Notes: generated from the sequence alone by a model not told the origin. 64,000 bases of DNA from Actinosynnema pretiosum (GCF_024171695.1 NZ_JAMTCF010000006.1:186001-250000), one strand, 5' to 3'; positions 16,583-26,034 are shown, numbered from the stretch's first letter. Made by a program: numbers and translations.

Positions 16583-16616
16583 GGGGCCGCCGCCGAGGCC
16601 GGTCGGCGGCGGCCCC
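16583..16616 (-). terminator. Terminator of the GH12 gene
   Basis: GGGGCCGCCGCCGA (16583-16596) and its exact complement (16603-16616) form a 14-bp stem with a 6-base loop, 14 bases beyond the stop of the leftward GH12 gene. Confidence 0.85.
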
Positions 16617-16630
16617 CGATCAGCTCGGGC

Positions 16631-17386
16631 TCAGCGGGTGCGGACGTCCAGCGAGAAGTTGTCCACCGACAGCCCCTCGCCGCCCTGCCACGGCTCGAAC
16701 CCGGCCTGCACGCTGGTCAGGTACCACGAGGTGGACACCTGGGTGCGGTTGTCGACGTCGCGGACGAAGTCCATGACGTCGAACGACAGGCTCGGGATGG
16801 GCGAGGGCGCGAGGTAGGACACGACGTCGTTGCCGCCGTTGTTGCCCTGCCACACCTCCCAGGCGCGCCCGGCGATGGTGGCGCTGCCCACGCGGCTGCC
16901 GATGGGCTGGATCGGGCCCTGCCGGTTGAGCCAGATCATCAGCTCGACCTGGTTGACCCCGGTGCGCTTGGGCGAGGGGTCCATCCAGATGTCGTAGGCG
17001 GCGTTGTAGGTGCCGGACGCGTTGTAGCCGTAGCTGATCGACGTAGGCGCGCTGGCGATGTCGCCGATCCGGACCGGCATGTTCGTGCCGGGCGAGCAGT
17101 TGTCGTAGTGGCAGCCGCCGTAGACGGCCGGGTACGACAGGGGCGCGCCGTCGGTGGGCTTGCTGCCCTTCTGCGCCGTGAGGCGGAACCCGGAGTTGGT
17201 GACGTCGACGCACTGCTGGGCGTCGCCGCCCCAGCGGTTGTTCATCACGACGTACCTGCCCTGGATCTGCGTGCTGTCGTACTGGCCGCACAGGGCGGCG
17301 TCGGCCTGCGCCCCGGTGGCGGTGACGACCGGGACGGCCATGCCTGCCGCGACCAGCAGGGCGGCGGCGAGCGACCGCTGCTTCAT
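16631..17386 (-). CDS. Secreted glycoside hydrolase family 12 protein (endoglucanase-like)
   Basis: This 251-residue protein has a Sec signal peptide (MKQRSLAAALLVAAGMAVPVV, cleavage probably after TGAQA). The mature beta-jelly-roll enzyme carries the GH12 nucleophile in VELMIWLNR and the acid/base Glu in AGFEPW. GH12 enzymes hydrolyse beta-1,4-glucan or xyloglucan outside the cell. It has no carbohydrate-binding module, and four cysteines near the N-terminus may form disulfides. The ATG at 17386 follows a perfect AAGGAGGAA site, so the 51 residues upstream in the open frame are not part of the protein. A CebR-like operator lies about 45 bases upstream, implying induction by cello-oligosaccharides. 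Confidence 0.93.
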   Translation of the reverse strand: MKQRSLAAALLVAAGMAVPVVTATGAQADAALCGQYDSTQIQGRYVVMNNRWGGDAQQCVDVTNSGFRLTAQKGSKPTDGAPLSYPAVYGGCHYDNCSPGTNMPVRIGDIASAPTSISYGYNASGTYNAAYDIWMDPSPKRTGVNQVELMIWLNRQGPIQPIGSRVGSATIAGRAWEVWQGNNGGNDVVSYLAPSPIPSLSFDVMDFVRDVDNRTQVSTSWYLTSVQAGFEPWQGGEGLSVDNFSLDVRTR

Positions 17387-17431
17387 CTCGTTCCTCCTTC
17401 GCGGGCGGGGACCAGCTCTTCCGGTGGGTTC

Positions 17432-17445
17432 TGGAAACGCTCCCA
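17432..17445 (-). promoter_or_regulatory. CebR-like operator upstream of GH12 gene
   Basis: TGGAAACGCTCCCA matches the actinomycete CebR box TGGGAGCGCTCCCA at 12 of 14 positions. It sits 46 bases from the GH12 start, the expected place for a LacI-family repressor of cellulase genes. Confidence 0.7.
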
Positions 17446-17560
17446 CCGCTGGGTGATCCAACGGACCCCGCCGCTGCGGCACCACCCCTGAGTTCCGCGG
17501 GGTGTCCTCACCCTCCCGCGCACGCGAGGGCGTTACCAATCCGTTATCAACCGGGCGGGT

Positions 17561-18349
17561 TCACACCCGGTCCGCGCTGCGCTCCCGGCGCCCGCGCGAC
17601 CCGCGCTTGTGCTTGCGCCCCTGCACCGCCGCGACGGCCTCCTGCGGCTGCTCCGGGGACCGCTGGGCCGGAACGCGGCGCTGCTCGCCCTTGGGGGCCC
17701 TGGGCGCCGTGCGCACCGACTCCTCCGCGCAGACCCGCACCAGCTCGCGCGACGCCTCCAGGAGCCCGCCGAGGCGCCCCAGCCCCAGCAGCACCCCGGC
17801 GCGCTCGGCCCCGGTCTCGCCCGGCGGGCGCGCGGGCCCGCTCAACCGCACGCCGCGCCCGTAGTGCTCGCCCGACGAGACCTGCCCGCGCAGCACCGAC
17901 ACCGCGTCCACGATCACGCCGCCCTCGCGCACCAGCGCCAGCTCGCCCCGCAGGCACCGCCACGCGCCGCCCCGGTCGACCTCCAGCGCGCGCCGCCACC
18001 GCCCGTCCTCCCCGGACGGGGCCGCGCCGCGCACCTCGGGCGCCCAGCACTCGGCGCCCCACCGCTCACCGCCCCAGATCCCGGCGTCGTTGACGGCGGC
18101 GTCCAGCTCGCCGCACCCGGCGACGACCTCGAACAGCGCCCGCACGGCCACCGGGTCGGACACGTCGGTGGGCACGGGCACCGCGCGCCCGCCCGCACCG
18201 GCGACCCCGTCGGCGACCTCGGCCAGCCGCACCGGGTTCCGCGCCGCGAGGACGACCAGCGCCCCCTCCTCGGCGAACGCCAACGCCGCGGCGCGACCGA
18301 TACCGCCGGTCGCACCGGTCACCAGGACCACCCTGTCGGTGAAGCGCAC
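17561..18349 (-). CDS. Divergent SDR-fold protein lacking the usual catalytic motif
   Basis: This 262-residue protein starts at a GTG preceded by GGAGGAGC. The N-terminal half is a normal NAD(P)-binding short-chain dehydrogenase (TGATGGIGR, then AARNPVRLAEV, then NDAGIWGG). The second half departs from the family. The catalytic YxxxK appears only as EHYGRGV without Lys, and the customary PG motif is absent. The last 60 residues are basic and low in complexity (GRKHKRGSRGRRER). It may have lost reductase activity and kept cofactor binding, or be a decaying gene. It is followed by the GH12 promoter region and preceded by a long gap, so it appears monocistronic. Confidence 0.75.
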   Translation of the reverse strand: MRFTDRVVLVTGATGGIGRAAALAFAEEGALVVLAARNPVRLAEVADGVAGAGGRAVPVPTDVSDPVAVRALFEVVAGCGELDAAVNDAGIWGGERWGAECWAPEVRGAAPSGEDGRWRRALEVDRGGAWRCLRGELALVREGGVIVDAVSVLRGQVSSGEHYGRGVRLSGPARPPGETGAERAGVLLGLGRLGGLLEASRELVRVCAEESVRTAPRAPKGEQRRVPAQRSPEQPQEAVAAVQGRKHKRGSRGRRERSADRV

Positions 18350-18825
18350 GACATGCTCCTCCCGCTGCGGGCCGCTGCACCGGTCGGGCGCCTCGGCCGG
18401 GACACGGCGCCCGCCGGGCGGGGCGGGGAGCGCCCAGCGGTCTGCACAGGCTAGGAAGCCGGGAGCGATCCCGTCAAACCACGTGGAAGCTCTGGTTCCA
18501 CCGCCCGATCCGGTGCGCCCGTTTGCCGGGGCTCGCGGGGAAGTCGTGCGTCCGTAAAGCCGCGCGGGGGCCGCACCCCGTGACGCGGCAACCCCTTTCC
18601 GCTCAGCGGAGCGGAAGTTCCGCACCGGTGCGGGGAAACGCGCGCCCGCACCCTCCGCGCGGGGCCGCCGCGCCGACCGGAACCGCTTCGCCCGGCGGCG
18701 GGCGGGGAAGCCTCGCGGCCCGCCGGAACGACCACACCGGACCGGGGCGCCCGGCGGCCGGGCGGGAACGCGGGCGCGGCGGCGACACCGGGCCGGGAGC
18801 GCGCCGCTGACGTAGGCTCGCGATC
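18350..18825. other. 475-base intergenic region between divergent genes
   Basis: It holds the promoters of the leftward SDR-like gene and the rightward reductase gene. GTGGAA-N7-TTCCAC at 18483-18501 is a perfect 6-bp inverted repeat that could be an operator. I see no gene. Confidence 0.55.
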
Positions 18826-19878
18826 ATGAGCGACTCCGCCACCAGCGAAAACCCCGAGCACGGCCGGGGCGGCACGTACTCGGTCAAGGGCAAGGCCTAC
18901 ACCCGCGACACCCGCTACCTCACCACCAGGGTCACCGCCGACGGCGCCGAGGGCTACCCGGTCGAGCCCGGCCGGTACCGCCTGGTCGCCGCGCGCGCCT
19001 GCCCGTGGGCGAACCGCGCGATCATCGTGCGCCGCCTCCTGGGCCTGGAGGACGCGCTCTCCCTGGGCCTGCCCGGTCCCACGCACGACGAGCGCTCGTG
19101 GACGTTCGACCTGGACCCGGACGGCCGCGACCCGGTGCTGGGCATCGAGCGGTTGCAGGAGGCGTACTTCAAGCGCGACCCGGAGTACCCGCGCGGCATC
19201 ACCGTTCCCGCGATCGTGGACACCACGACGGGCGAGGTGGCCACGAACGACTTCGCGCAGATCACCCTGGACCTGTCCACCGAGTGGCGCGCCCACCACC
19301 GCGACGGCGCGCCCGACCTGCTGCCGCAGCGGCGCCGGGACGAGCTGGACGAGGTCAACCGGCGGGTGTTCACCGAGGTCAACAACGGCGTGTACCGGTG
19401 CGGCTTCGCCGGTGGCCAGCAGGCCTACGACGAGGCGTACGAGCGGCTGTGGACGACGCTGGACTGGCTGGAGGAGCGGCTGACCGGGCAGCGCTACCTG
19501 GTCGGCGACACCATCACCGAGGCGGACGTGCGGCTGTTCACCACGCTGGTGCGCTTCGACCCGGTCTACCACGGGCACTTCAAGTGCAACCGGAACAAGC
19601 TCGCCGAGATGCCCGCGCTGTGGGGCTACGCCCGCGACCTGTTCCAGACCCCCGGTTTCGGCGACACGGTCGACTTCGCGCAGATCAAGAGCCACTACTA
19701 CGAGGTGCACCGCGACCTGAACCCGAACGGGATCGTGCCGCTGGGCCCGGACCTGTCCGGCTGGGTCACCCCGCACGGCCGCGAGGCGCTGGGCGGCAGG
19801 CCGTTCGGCGACGGCACGGCGCCCGGACCGGTCGCCGAGGGCGAGCGCGTGGACCCGGCGCACACGCCGCTGCGCTGA
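18826..19878 (+). CDS. Glutathionyl-hydroquinone reductase (Xi-class GST)
   Basis: This 350-residue protein is an Omega/Xi-class glutathione transferase related to PcpF and E. coli YqjG. The catalytic cysteine is in ARACPWANRA near residue 59, within a thioredoxin-like domain. The C-terminal helical domain carries the typical YLVGDTITEADVRLF and RFDPVYHGHFKCN segments. It should remove thiols from thiolated quinols; in actinomycetes the thiol partner is more likely mycothiol than glutathione, which is inference. The length matches the family. A MerR-type regulator gene follows on the same strand after 52 bases. Confidence 0.92.
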   Translation: MSDSATSENPEHGRGGTYSVKGKAYTRDTRYLTTRVTADGAEGYPVEPGRYRLVAARACPWANRAIIVRRLLGLEDALSLGLPGPTHDERSWTFDLDPDGRDPVLGIERLQEAYFKRDPEYPRGITVPAIVDTTTGEVATNDFAQITLDLSTEWRAHHRDGAPDLLPQRRRDELDEVNRRVFTEVNNGVYRCGFAGGQQAYDEAYERLWTTLDWLEERLTGQRYLVGDTITEADVRLFTTLVRFDPVYHGHFKCNRNKLAEMPALWGYARDLFQTPGFGDTVDFAQIKSHYYEVHRDLNPNGIVPLGPDLSGWVTPHGREALGGRPFGDGTAPGPVAEGERVDPAHTPLR

Positions 19879-19930
19879 CGCGGGACCCTGGTCCCCGACC
19901 GAGCAGCCGACCGGACGGGGAGAGCGGCCA

Positions 19931-20665
19931 GTGGGGTGGAGCACGCGCGAACTCGCCGACCTGGCGGGCGCGACCGTCAAGACCGTCCGGCACTACCACC
20001 GGATGGGGCTGCTCGACCTGCCCGAGCGCGGGCCCAACGGGTACAAGCGGTACGAGGCCGCGCACCTGGCCAGGGTGCTGCGGATCAAGCGGCTGACCGG
20101 GTTCGGCCTGACGCTGTCGCGCATCCGCGAGCTGGAGGACGCCGGTCGGCTGCCGGACGACGCCGGGGACGGCGCGGTGGACGCGATCGACGCCGAGCTG
20201 GCGGAGTCGATCGAGCGGCTGCGCCGGGCCCGCGCGGACCTGGCGGTGCTGCGCGAGCACCGGGCGCCGCTGGACACCCCCGCGCCGTTCGCCCCGGTCG
20301 TGGACGGGTTGTCGGAGGAGGACCGGGACCTGCTGGCGGTGGTCTCGGCCGCGTTCGGCGCCGACGCGCTGGACGACCTGCGCGCCCTGATGGCCGAGGC
20401 CGGGGACGGCGGCCCCGGCGCCGAGCTGTACCACCTGCCCGAGGACGCCGGGGACGCGGCGGTCGAGGAGCTGGCCGCCCGGCTGGCCGCGTCGATCCGC
20501 CGCGACCGGGAGCGGTTCCCGTGGCTGGCCGACCCCGGTTCCAGGGCCGCGCGCGGCCCCGCGCCCGCGGAGTCGGCGCTGGGCAACGCCTTCGCGGAGC
20601 GGTTCAACCCCGCCCAGCTGCGCGCACTGGCCCGCGCGCACGCCCTGGCCGACCAGGCGGGCTGA
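19931..20665 (+). CDS. MerR family transcriptional regulator
   Basis: This is a 244-residue protein with the N-terminal MerR winged helix (STRELADLAGATVKTVRHYHR, then MGLLDLPERGPNGYKRY) and the effector-side coiled helix starting near LTGFGLTLSRIRELEDAG. The C-terminal 140 residues are acidic, helical and without the cysteine cluster of metal sensors, so it probably responds to an organic ligand or acts as a stress regulator. The start is a GTG. It lies directly downstream of the glutathionyl-hydroquinone reductase gene, which may be a target, although no MerR-type 19-bp spacer promoter was identified. Confidence 0.9.
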   Translation: MGWSTRELADLAGATVKTVRHYHRMGLLDLPERGPNGYKRYEAAHLARVLRIKRLTGFGLTLSRIRELEDAGRLPDDAGDGAVDAIDAELAESIERLRRARADLAVLREHRAPLDTPAPFAPVVDGLSEEDRDLLAVVSAAFGADALDDLRALMAEAGDGGPGAELYHLPEDAGDAAVEELAARLAASIRRDRERFPWLADPGSRAARGPAPAESALGNAFAERFNPAQLRALARAHALADQAG

Positions 20666-20712
20666 CCGAACGAGGGCTGACCGAGCGGGGTCGGCCGGGC
20701 GGGGTCGCCCCC

Positions 20713-21408
20713 TCAGCCGCCGGTGATCCCGTGGTACAGCACGCCCGCGCTGTTGTAGACCACGTGCACGAGCACCCCCGGCCACACCGAACCGGACAGC
20801 CGCAGCAGCAGCCCGGTGGCCAGCCCGACCACGAACGCGATCGGCAGGACGTCGTTGATCCCGTGCGCCACCGCGAACACCGCCGCGCTCACCGGCACCG
20901 CGACCCACGGGCCCCAGCGCAGCAGGGAGTTCGCGAGCACGCCCCGGAACAGCGCCTCCTCGCCCAGCGGAGTCAGCAGCCCGCCGAGCACGACCGTCAC
21001 CACCAGCGACCCCGCACCTGCCGCCGCCGCGTCCCGGTAGCCCTCCTGGACCACCTCGGAACCGGGGAAGAACCGGTCGAACGCCGCCGCGACCGGCCAG
21101 CTCAGCGCGAAGCACACCGCACCGGCCCCGACCCCGGCGAGCAGCCAGCGCGGACGCGCGGACCGCACGCCGAAGGGCCGCACGTCGCGCAGCCGGACCA
21201 GCACGGCGGCGGCGAACGCGCCCAGCGGCGCGAGCCCGGAGATCAGGAAGTTCACCTGCCCCGGCGACACCGGGAAACCGGCGGGCAGCAGGGCGGCGAC
21301 CACCGCCCCGCCGACGTACAGGACGGCCGCGACCAGCAGCGCGACCCCGACCTCGGGCCAGCCGGGACGGCGGCGCGGGTCGAGCGGGAGTTCCTCGGCA
21401 GCACTCAT
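20713..21408 (-). CDS. CPBP family intramembrane metalloprotease
   Basis: This is a 231-residue polytopic protein with about seven hydrophobic segments. The CPBP (Abi/CAAX-protease-like) motifs are all present: EEALFRG in one helix, the His in FAVAHGIND, and HVVYN near the C-terminus. These residues form the glutamate/histidine active site of the Rce1-type family. In bacteria such proteins are linked to bacteriocin self-immunity or membrane protein processing, and no substrate can be named here. The ATG at 21408 is chosen because the 21 residues before it in the open frame are polar and lack a ribosome site. It is convergent with the merR gene. Confidence 0.9.
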   Translation of the reverse strand: MSAAEELPLDPRRRPGWPEVGVALLVAAVLYVGGAVVAALLPAGFPVSPGQVNFLISGLAPLGAFAAAVLVRLRDVRPFGVRSARPRWLLAGVGAGAVCFALSWPVAAAFDRFFPGSEVVQEGYRDAAAAGAGSLVVTVVLGGLLTPLGEEALFRGVLANSLLRWGPWVAVPVSAAVFAVAHGINDVLPIAFVVGLATGLLLRLSGSVWPGVLVHVVYNSAGVLYHGITGG

Positions 21409-21601
21409 GGCGGCGAGTCTCGGCACTGCCCCAAGGGCAGGGTCAAACCGAGCGCTCCGCACCCGCAGCACCCGCCGCAGAACCGCCGCCCACCGCCGCC
21501 CGGCCCCGCCCAGTCCGCCGCCAAGTCACCGCCCCGCCGCCGCAGCACCAGCCGCCCGCAGCCCCGGTCACCCCACCCGCTCCCCTCCTCCCCCTCCCCC
21601 G

Positions 21602-24583
21602 TCACCCCCGCGCCAGGCGCAGCGTGAGCACCTGGAAGGGCCGCAGCTCGATCGCCGCCAGGTCCACCTCCCGCCCGTCCCCCTCGAACGGCCGCTCCAG
21701 CAGGTCCGTGACGGCCGCTCCGGTCACCGGGAAGGACGTGGTGAGGGCGGTGGCCGCCCGACCGCCCAGCGACTCGTACAGCCGCACCACGACGTCCCCC
21801 GACCGGTCGTCGGCGAGCTTGACCGCCTCCACCACCACCGCCGGGTTCGCCACCGCCACCAGCGGGGCCACCCGCGCCGAACCGGGGACCCGGCGCGGCG
21901 GCAGGTTGATCCGGTAGCCCTCGCGCACCGCGTCGGCCACGCCCGCGCCCACCACCAGCGCGCAGCGCATCCGGTGCACGCCCTGGTCGGCCTCCGGGTC
22001 CGGGAAGCGCGGGGCGCGCAGCAGCGACAGCCGCACCGACGTCCACGTGCCGCGCTCCCCAACGCCCCTGGTGACGTCGTGCCCGTAGGTGGAGTCGTTG
22101 ACCACCGCGAACCCGTACCCCGGCTCGCCCACGCGCACCCAGCGGTGCGCGCACACCTCGAACCGGGCGGCGTCCCAGCTGGTGTTGGTGTGCACGGGCC
22201 GGTGCACGTGCCCGAACTGGATCTCGGCGGCGGCCCGGTCGGCGTGCACGTCCAGCGGGAACGCCAGCTTCAGCAGCTTCTCGCGCTCGTGCCAGTCCAC
22301 CTCGGTGTCGACCTCCAGCAGCGCCCCGGCCAACCGCAGCCGCTGCACCACCCGCGAGGAGCCGAACTCCCGCTCCACCCGCACCACCCCGCCGCCCTCC
22401 AGCGCGACCCGGCCGTCGACCAGGTCGACGGAGGTGTTGCGGTAGAACGGGTCCACGTCCCAGGCGTCCCAGTCGTTGGGCAGGTCCGGGTGCAGCTGGA
22501 GCAGGTTGGCCGCCATCCCCTCCGGCACCGCCTCGCGCCCGGCGGCCAGGTCCAGCACCGACACGACCAGCCCGCGCGCGTCCACCACCACCCGCAGCAC
22601 CCCGTTGTCCAGCACCACCGAACCGTCCACAGTGGACGCCGCGCACTCGTCCCGCCCCTCCTCCACCGGACCCGCCCCCAGCGCGGGAACCCCGGCCACC
22701 GCGTGCGGCGCGGCGTTGAACACCACCTCCCCCTCCCCGCCGCCCGCGAGCACCCGCTGCCGGTCCGCCACCAGCTCCCGCAGCTCCTCGGCCAGCTCCC
22801 CCAGCGCCCGCTCGGCCTCCCGGTGCACCCAGGCGATCGAGCTGCCCGGCAGGACGTCGTGGAACTGGTGCAGCAGCAGCACCTTCCACATCCGGTCGAA
22901 TCGCTCGTGCGGGTACTCGGCGAGCCCGGCCACGGCGGCGGCAGCCGCCCACAGCTCGGCCTCGCGCAGCAGGTGCTCGCCCCGCCGGTTGCCCTGCTTG
23001 GTGCGCGCCTGACTGGTGTACGTGCCCCGGTGCAGCTCCAGGTACAGCTCCCCCACCCACACCGGCGGCTCCGGGTACTCGGCCCGCGCTTCGGCGAAGA
23101 ACTCGGCGGGAGCGGCGATCCGCACCCTCGGCGAGCCCTCAAGGTCGGCGGTGCGCGCGGCCCGCGCCAGCATCTCCCTGGTCGGCCCGCCCCCGCCGTC
23201 GCCGTGCCCGAACGGGACCAGCGACAGCCGCGCCCTGCCCTTCTCGGCGAAGTTCGCCGACGCCCGCGCCAGCTCGGCGCCGGTCAGCTCGGCGTTGTAG
23301 GTGTCCACCGGCGGGAAGTGGGTGAACACGCGGGTGCCGTCGATGCCCTCCCAGTCGAAGGTGTGGTGCGGGAACCTGTTCGTCTGGTTCCAGGAGATCT
23401 TCTGCGTCAGGAACCACTTCGCGCCCGCGAGCCGAACGAGCTGCGGCAGCGCGGCCGAGTAGCCGAACGAGTCCGGCAGCCACACCTCCGCGCACTCGAC
23501 GCCGAACTCGTCCAGGAAGAACCGCTTGCCGTGCACCAGCTGCCTGGCCAGCGCCTCACCACCCGGCAGGTTCGTGTCCGACTCCACCCACATCCCGCCC
23601 ACCGGCACGAACCGCCCGGCCGCCGCGTGCTCCCTCACCCGCCGGTAGACCTCGGGGCTGTGCTCCTTGAGCCAGGCGAGCTGCTGCGCCTGCGACATGG
23701 CGAACACCAGCTCCGGGTGGGAGTCCATGAGGGCGGTGACGTTCGCGGTGGTGCGGGTGACCTTGCGGACGGTCTCGCGCAGCGGCCACAGCCAGGCCGA
23801 GTCGATGTGCGCGTGCCCGACCGCGACCACCCGGTGCGCGCTGGCGTTCGCGGGGCTGGCGAGCACGTCGGCCAGCTCGGCGCGCGCGGCCCCGGCGGTG
23901 CCGGTGACGTCGCCGAGGTCGACCCGGTCCAGTGCCCGCTCGACCGCGCGCAGCACCTCCCAGCGGCGCGGGTCGCGGGTGTCCAGCTCGGCCATGAGCT
24001 GCCCGAGCACCTCCAGGTCGTGGACCAGCTCGGCGGTGGTGGCGTCGCGCACGGCCAGCTCGACCCGGCCGAGCCGGTAGAGCGGCCGGTCGCCCGCCGT
24101 GTCCGGGTGGCCGAGGTCGGTGACGCCGCCGAACAGGATCACCGGGTTCGCGGCGGCCTCGATCAGCAGGTGGACGTGCTCACCGCCGTCGACCGGGTCG
24201 CCGACGGGCACCCAGGCGTTGCGCGGGTTGACGCCCTTGATCGGCGCGCCGTCGGCGGTGTGCGCCAGGCCCTCGCACTGGAATCCGGGCATCCGGTCGG
24301 TGAACCCCAGGTCCACCAGGGCTTCCACCGCCCTCCCCGCCCACTCGGCGGGCACCTCGCCGGTGAGCCGGAACCAGGTGGTGGCCCAGGGCGGTCCCCA
24401 CGGCTCGCCGGTGGCGGTGGGCTCGTAGTCGGCGGCGAGCGCGGCGGCGACCGGGACGGGCGCGGAACCGGCGTGCCACCGCTCGACCGCCAGCGGCCTG
24501 CGCTCGTCGTGCACGGCGGGCCTGATCCGCTCGTCCAGGACGCGGGCGAGCCGCCGCTCCACCAGCAGCCGGTCGTCGTGCAT
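21602..24583 (-). CDS. Alpha-mannosidase, glycoside hydrolase family 38
   Basis: This 993-residue cytoplasmic enzyme has the full GH38 layout. The zinc-binding start of the catalytic barrel is VAVGHAHIDSAWLWPL, the nucleophile Asp is in WVESDTNLPGGEALARQ, a three-helix middle domain follows, and the C-terminal beta-sandwich domains run to the end. It should release terminal alpha-mannose from oligosaccharides or glycoconjugates. There is no signal peptide. The ATG at 24583 follows GGGAGGCC at good spacing, so the 25 extra residues of the open frame are rejected. A GTCCACAGTGGAC palindrome lies inside the gene. It appears monocistronic; no transporter or regulator gene is adjacent. Confidence 0.95.
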   Translation of the reverse strand: MHDDRLLVERRLARVLDERIRPAVHDERRPLAVERWHAGSAPVPVAAALAADYEPTATGEPWGPPWATTWFRLTGEVPAEWAGRAVEALVDLGFTDRMPGFQCEGLAHTADGAPIKGVNPRNAWVPVGDPVDGGEHVHLLIEAAANPVILFGGVTDLGHPDTAGDRPLYRLGRVELAVRDATTAELVHDLEVLGQLMAELDTRDPRRWEVLRAVERALDRVDLGDVTGTAGAARAELADVLASPANASAHRVVAVGHAHIDSAWLWPLRETVRKVTRTTANVTALMDSHPELVFAMSQAQQLAWLKEHSPEVYRRVREHAAAGRFVPVGGMWVESDTNLPGGEALARQLVHGKRFFLDEFGVECAEVWLPDSFGYSAALPQLVRLAGAKWFLTQKISWNQTNRFPHHTFDWEGIDGTRVFTHFPPVDTYNAELTGAELARASANFAEKGRARLSLVPFGHGDGGGGPTREMLARAARTADLEGSPRVRIAAPAEFFAEARAEYPEPPVWVGELYLELHRGTYTSQARTKQGNRRGEHLLREAELWAAAAAVAGLAEYPHERFDRMWKVLLLHQFHDVLPGSSIAWVHREAERALGELAEELRELVADRQRVLAGGGEGEVVFNAAPHAVAGVPALGAGPVEEGRDECAASTVDGSVVLDNGVLRVVVDARGLVVSVLDLAAGREAVPEGMAANLLQLHPDLPNDWDAWDVDPFYRNTSVDLVDGRVALEGGGVVRVEREFGSSRVVQRLRLAGALLEVDTEVDWHEREKLLKLAFPLDVHADRAAAEIQFGHVHRPVHTNTSWDAARFEVCAHRWVRVGEPGYGFAVVNDSTYGHDVTRGVGERGTWTSVRLSLLRAPRFPDPEADQGVHRMRCALVVGAGVADAVREGYRINLPPRRVPGSARVAPLVAVANPAVVVEAVKLADDRSGDVVVRLYESLGGRAATALTTSFPVTGAAVTDLLERPFEGDGREVDLAAIELRPFQVLTLRLARG

Positions 24584-24781
24584 GAGGCCTCCCTGCTCCA
24601 GCGGTGATCGCAGCCGTTCCGAGCTTGGCCCGGATCGGGGGCGTGCGCTGCCCGGCATCCGGGGCCGGATCTGGTTTCGGCTGACACTGAAGCGATAGTG
24701 CAGGAATATTTGGAATCACCTGTCACACCCCGCTCCCCGCTCCCGTCCCCCTGGTGAGCACATCGAACAGCGGAGGAACTC

Positions 24782-25522
24782 ATGAAGATCGCAGTGGCCG
24801 GCGGCACCGGGACCGTGGGGCGCAAGGTCGTCGCGGCGGTGGAGTCGGCCGGGCACGAGGCCGTGGTGCTGTCCCCCTCGCGCGGGGTCGACCTGGTCAC
24901 CGGCGAGGGCCTGGACGCGGCGCTCGCCGGGTGCGCGGGCGTGATCGACGTGTCGAACAGCGCCGTGTGGGACCGGGAGAGCGCCGAGCGGTTCTTCGGG
25001 GCCGTGGCCACCGCCCTGGTCGAGGGCTGCGCGCGGCACGGCGTCGAGCACCTGGTGGTGCTGGGCATCGTCGGCACCGACGACGTGGACCTGGGCTACT
25101 ACTACGGCAAGCGGGCGCAGGAGCGGATCGTCGCCGAGGGCCGGGTCCCGTGGACGATCCTGCGGGCCACCCAGTTCTTCGAGTTCGCCGAGCAGAACAC
25201 GGCGCGCGCCGAGGGCGACGTGGTGGAGCTGATGCCGATGCTGTCGCAGCCGGTGGCGACCGAGGACGTGGCCGAGCGCCTGGTCGAGCTGGTGACCGGC
25301 GAGCCGCAGGGGTACGCGAAGCCGTTGGCGGGGCAGGAGAAGCTGACCCTGGAGGAGATGGCGCGACGGCTGTTCGAGCGGACCGGGGACCGCAGGGAGA
25401 TCAGGGTGCAGGAGCTCGGCGAGGTCGGCGCGCAGCTCGCGTCCGGCGCGCTCACCCCCTCAGGCGAGCACGACCGGGGCAAGCGCACGTTCGCGGACTA
25501 CCTGGCCGCGCTGGAGGTCTGA
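24782..25522 (+). CDS. NmrA-like NAD(P)-binding protein (atypical SDR)
   Basis: This 246-residue protein begins MKIAVAGGTGTVGRKVVAAV, a perfect dinucleotide-binding fold of the atypical SDR group (NmrA/quinone-reductase-like). The middle part LGYYYGKRAQERIV holds a YxxxK-like feature: YYGK, with Lys three residues after the first Tyr. It is followed by WTILRATQFFEF, which is characteristic of the family. An ATG follows GGAGGAACTC. These proteins act as NADPH-dependent reductases or redox sensors. The 3' end overlaps the convergent RDD gene by 25 bases. Confidence 0.9.
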   Translation: MKIAVAGGTGTVGRKVVAAVESAGHEAVVLSPSRGVDLVTGEGLDAALAGCAGVIDVSNSAVWDRESAERFFGAVATALVEGCARHGVEHLVVLGIVGTDDVDLGYYYGKRAQERIVAEGRVPWTILRATQFFEFAEQNTARAEGDVVELMPMLSQPVATEDVAERLVELVTGEPQGYAKPLAGQEKLTLEEMARRLFERTGDRREIRVQELGEVGAQLASGALTPSGEHDRGKRTFADYLAALEV

Positions 25523-26034
25523 CCGGGCTCGGGTGCGGTCCCGCCGGGCCGCACCCGCTCCACCACCGTGCGCGCCACGACGTCCCCGAGCCGCTGCCGC
25601 CGGGGCGTGACCGCGATCAGCACCGCGCCGACCAGACCGAACAGCTGCCCGTCGACGGCCATCACCAGCCACCGCAGCAGGTACGCGCCCAGGGTCGGCT
25701 CGCCGCCGTCGAGCGTGCGCACCCGCAGGCCCAGCAACCGCATCCCCGGCGACGCGCCGCCGTGCCGCAGCGGCGACCAGACCTGCGCCCACAGCACGGT
25801 CAGCAGCAGCGCAGCCGCGTACGACCAGGCCACGGTCGGGATGACGTAGGGGCCGACCGAGCGGCTGAGCACGCCCTGGTCGATCAGCACCAGCGCGAGC
25901 GCGAACAACCCGATGGCGAACAGCACCGAGACCACCGCGGCGAGCAGGTGGTCGACGGCGAACTGCGCGTAGCGGCGCAGCACGACCGGAGGGGCGTCGG
26001 TGGGCACGGGTGACACCGTAGTCACCCCCGCCAC
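25498..26034 (-). CDS. RDD family membrane protein
   Basis: This is a 178-residue membrane protein of the RDD family, named for conserved Arg-Asp-Asp residues in the helices. Here the equivalents are RRYAQFAVDHLL near the N-terminus and the GMRLLGLRVRTLDGGEPT loop typical of the family. Four hydrophobic segments are visible. The role is unknown; ion transport has been suggested for some members. Several in-frame GTG codons near the 5' end make the exact start uncertain; 26034 is the longest. It converges on the NmrA-like gene with overlapping 3' ends and is divergent from the S33 peptidase gene. Confidence 0.87.
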   Translation of the reverse strand: MAGVTTVSPVPTDAPPVVLRRYAQFAVDHLLAAVVSVLFAIGLFALALVLIDQGVLSRSVGPYVIPTVAWSYAAALLLTVLWAQVWSPLRHGGASPGMRLLGLRVRTLDGGEPTLGAYLLRWLVMAVDGQLFGLVGAVLIAVTPRRQRLGDVVARTVVERVRPGGTAPEPGQTSSAAR

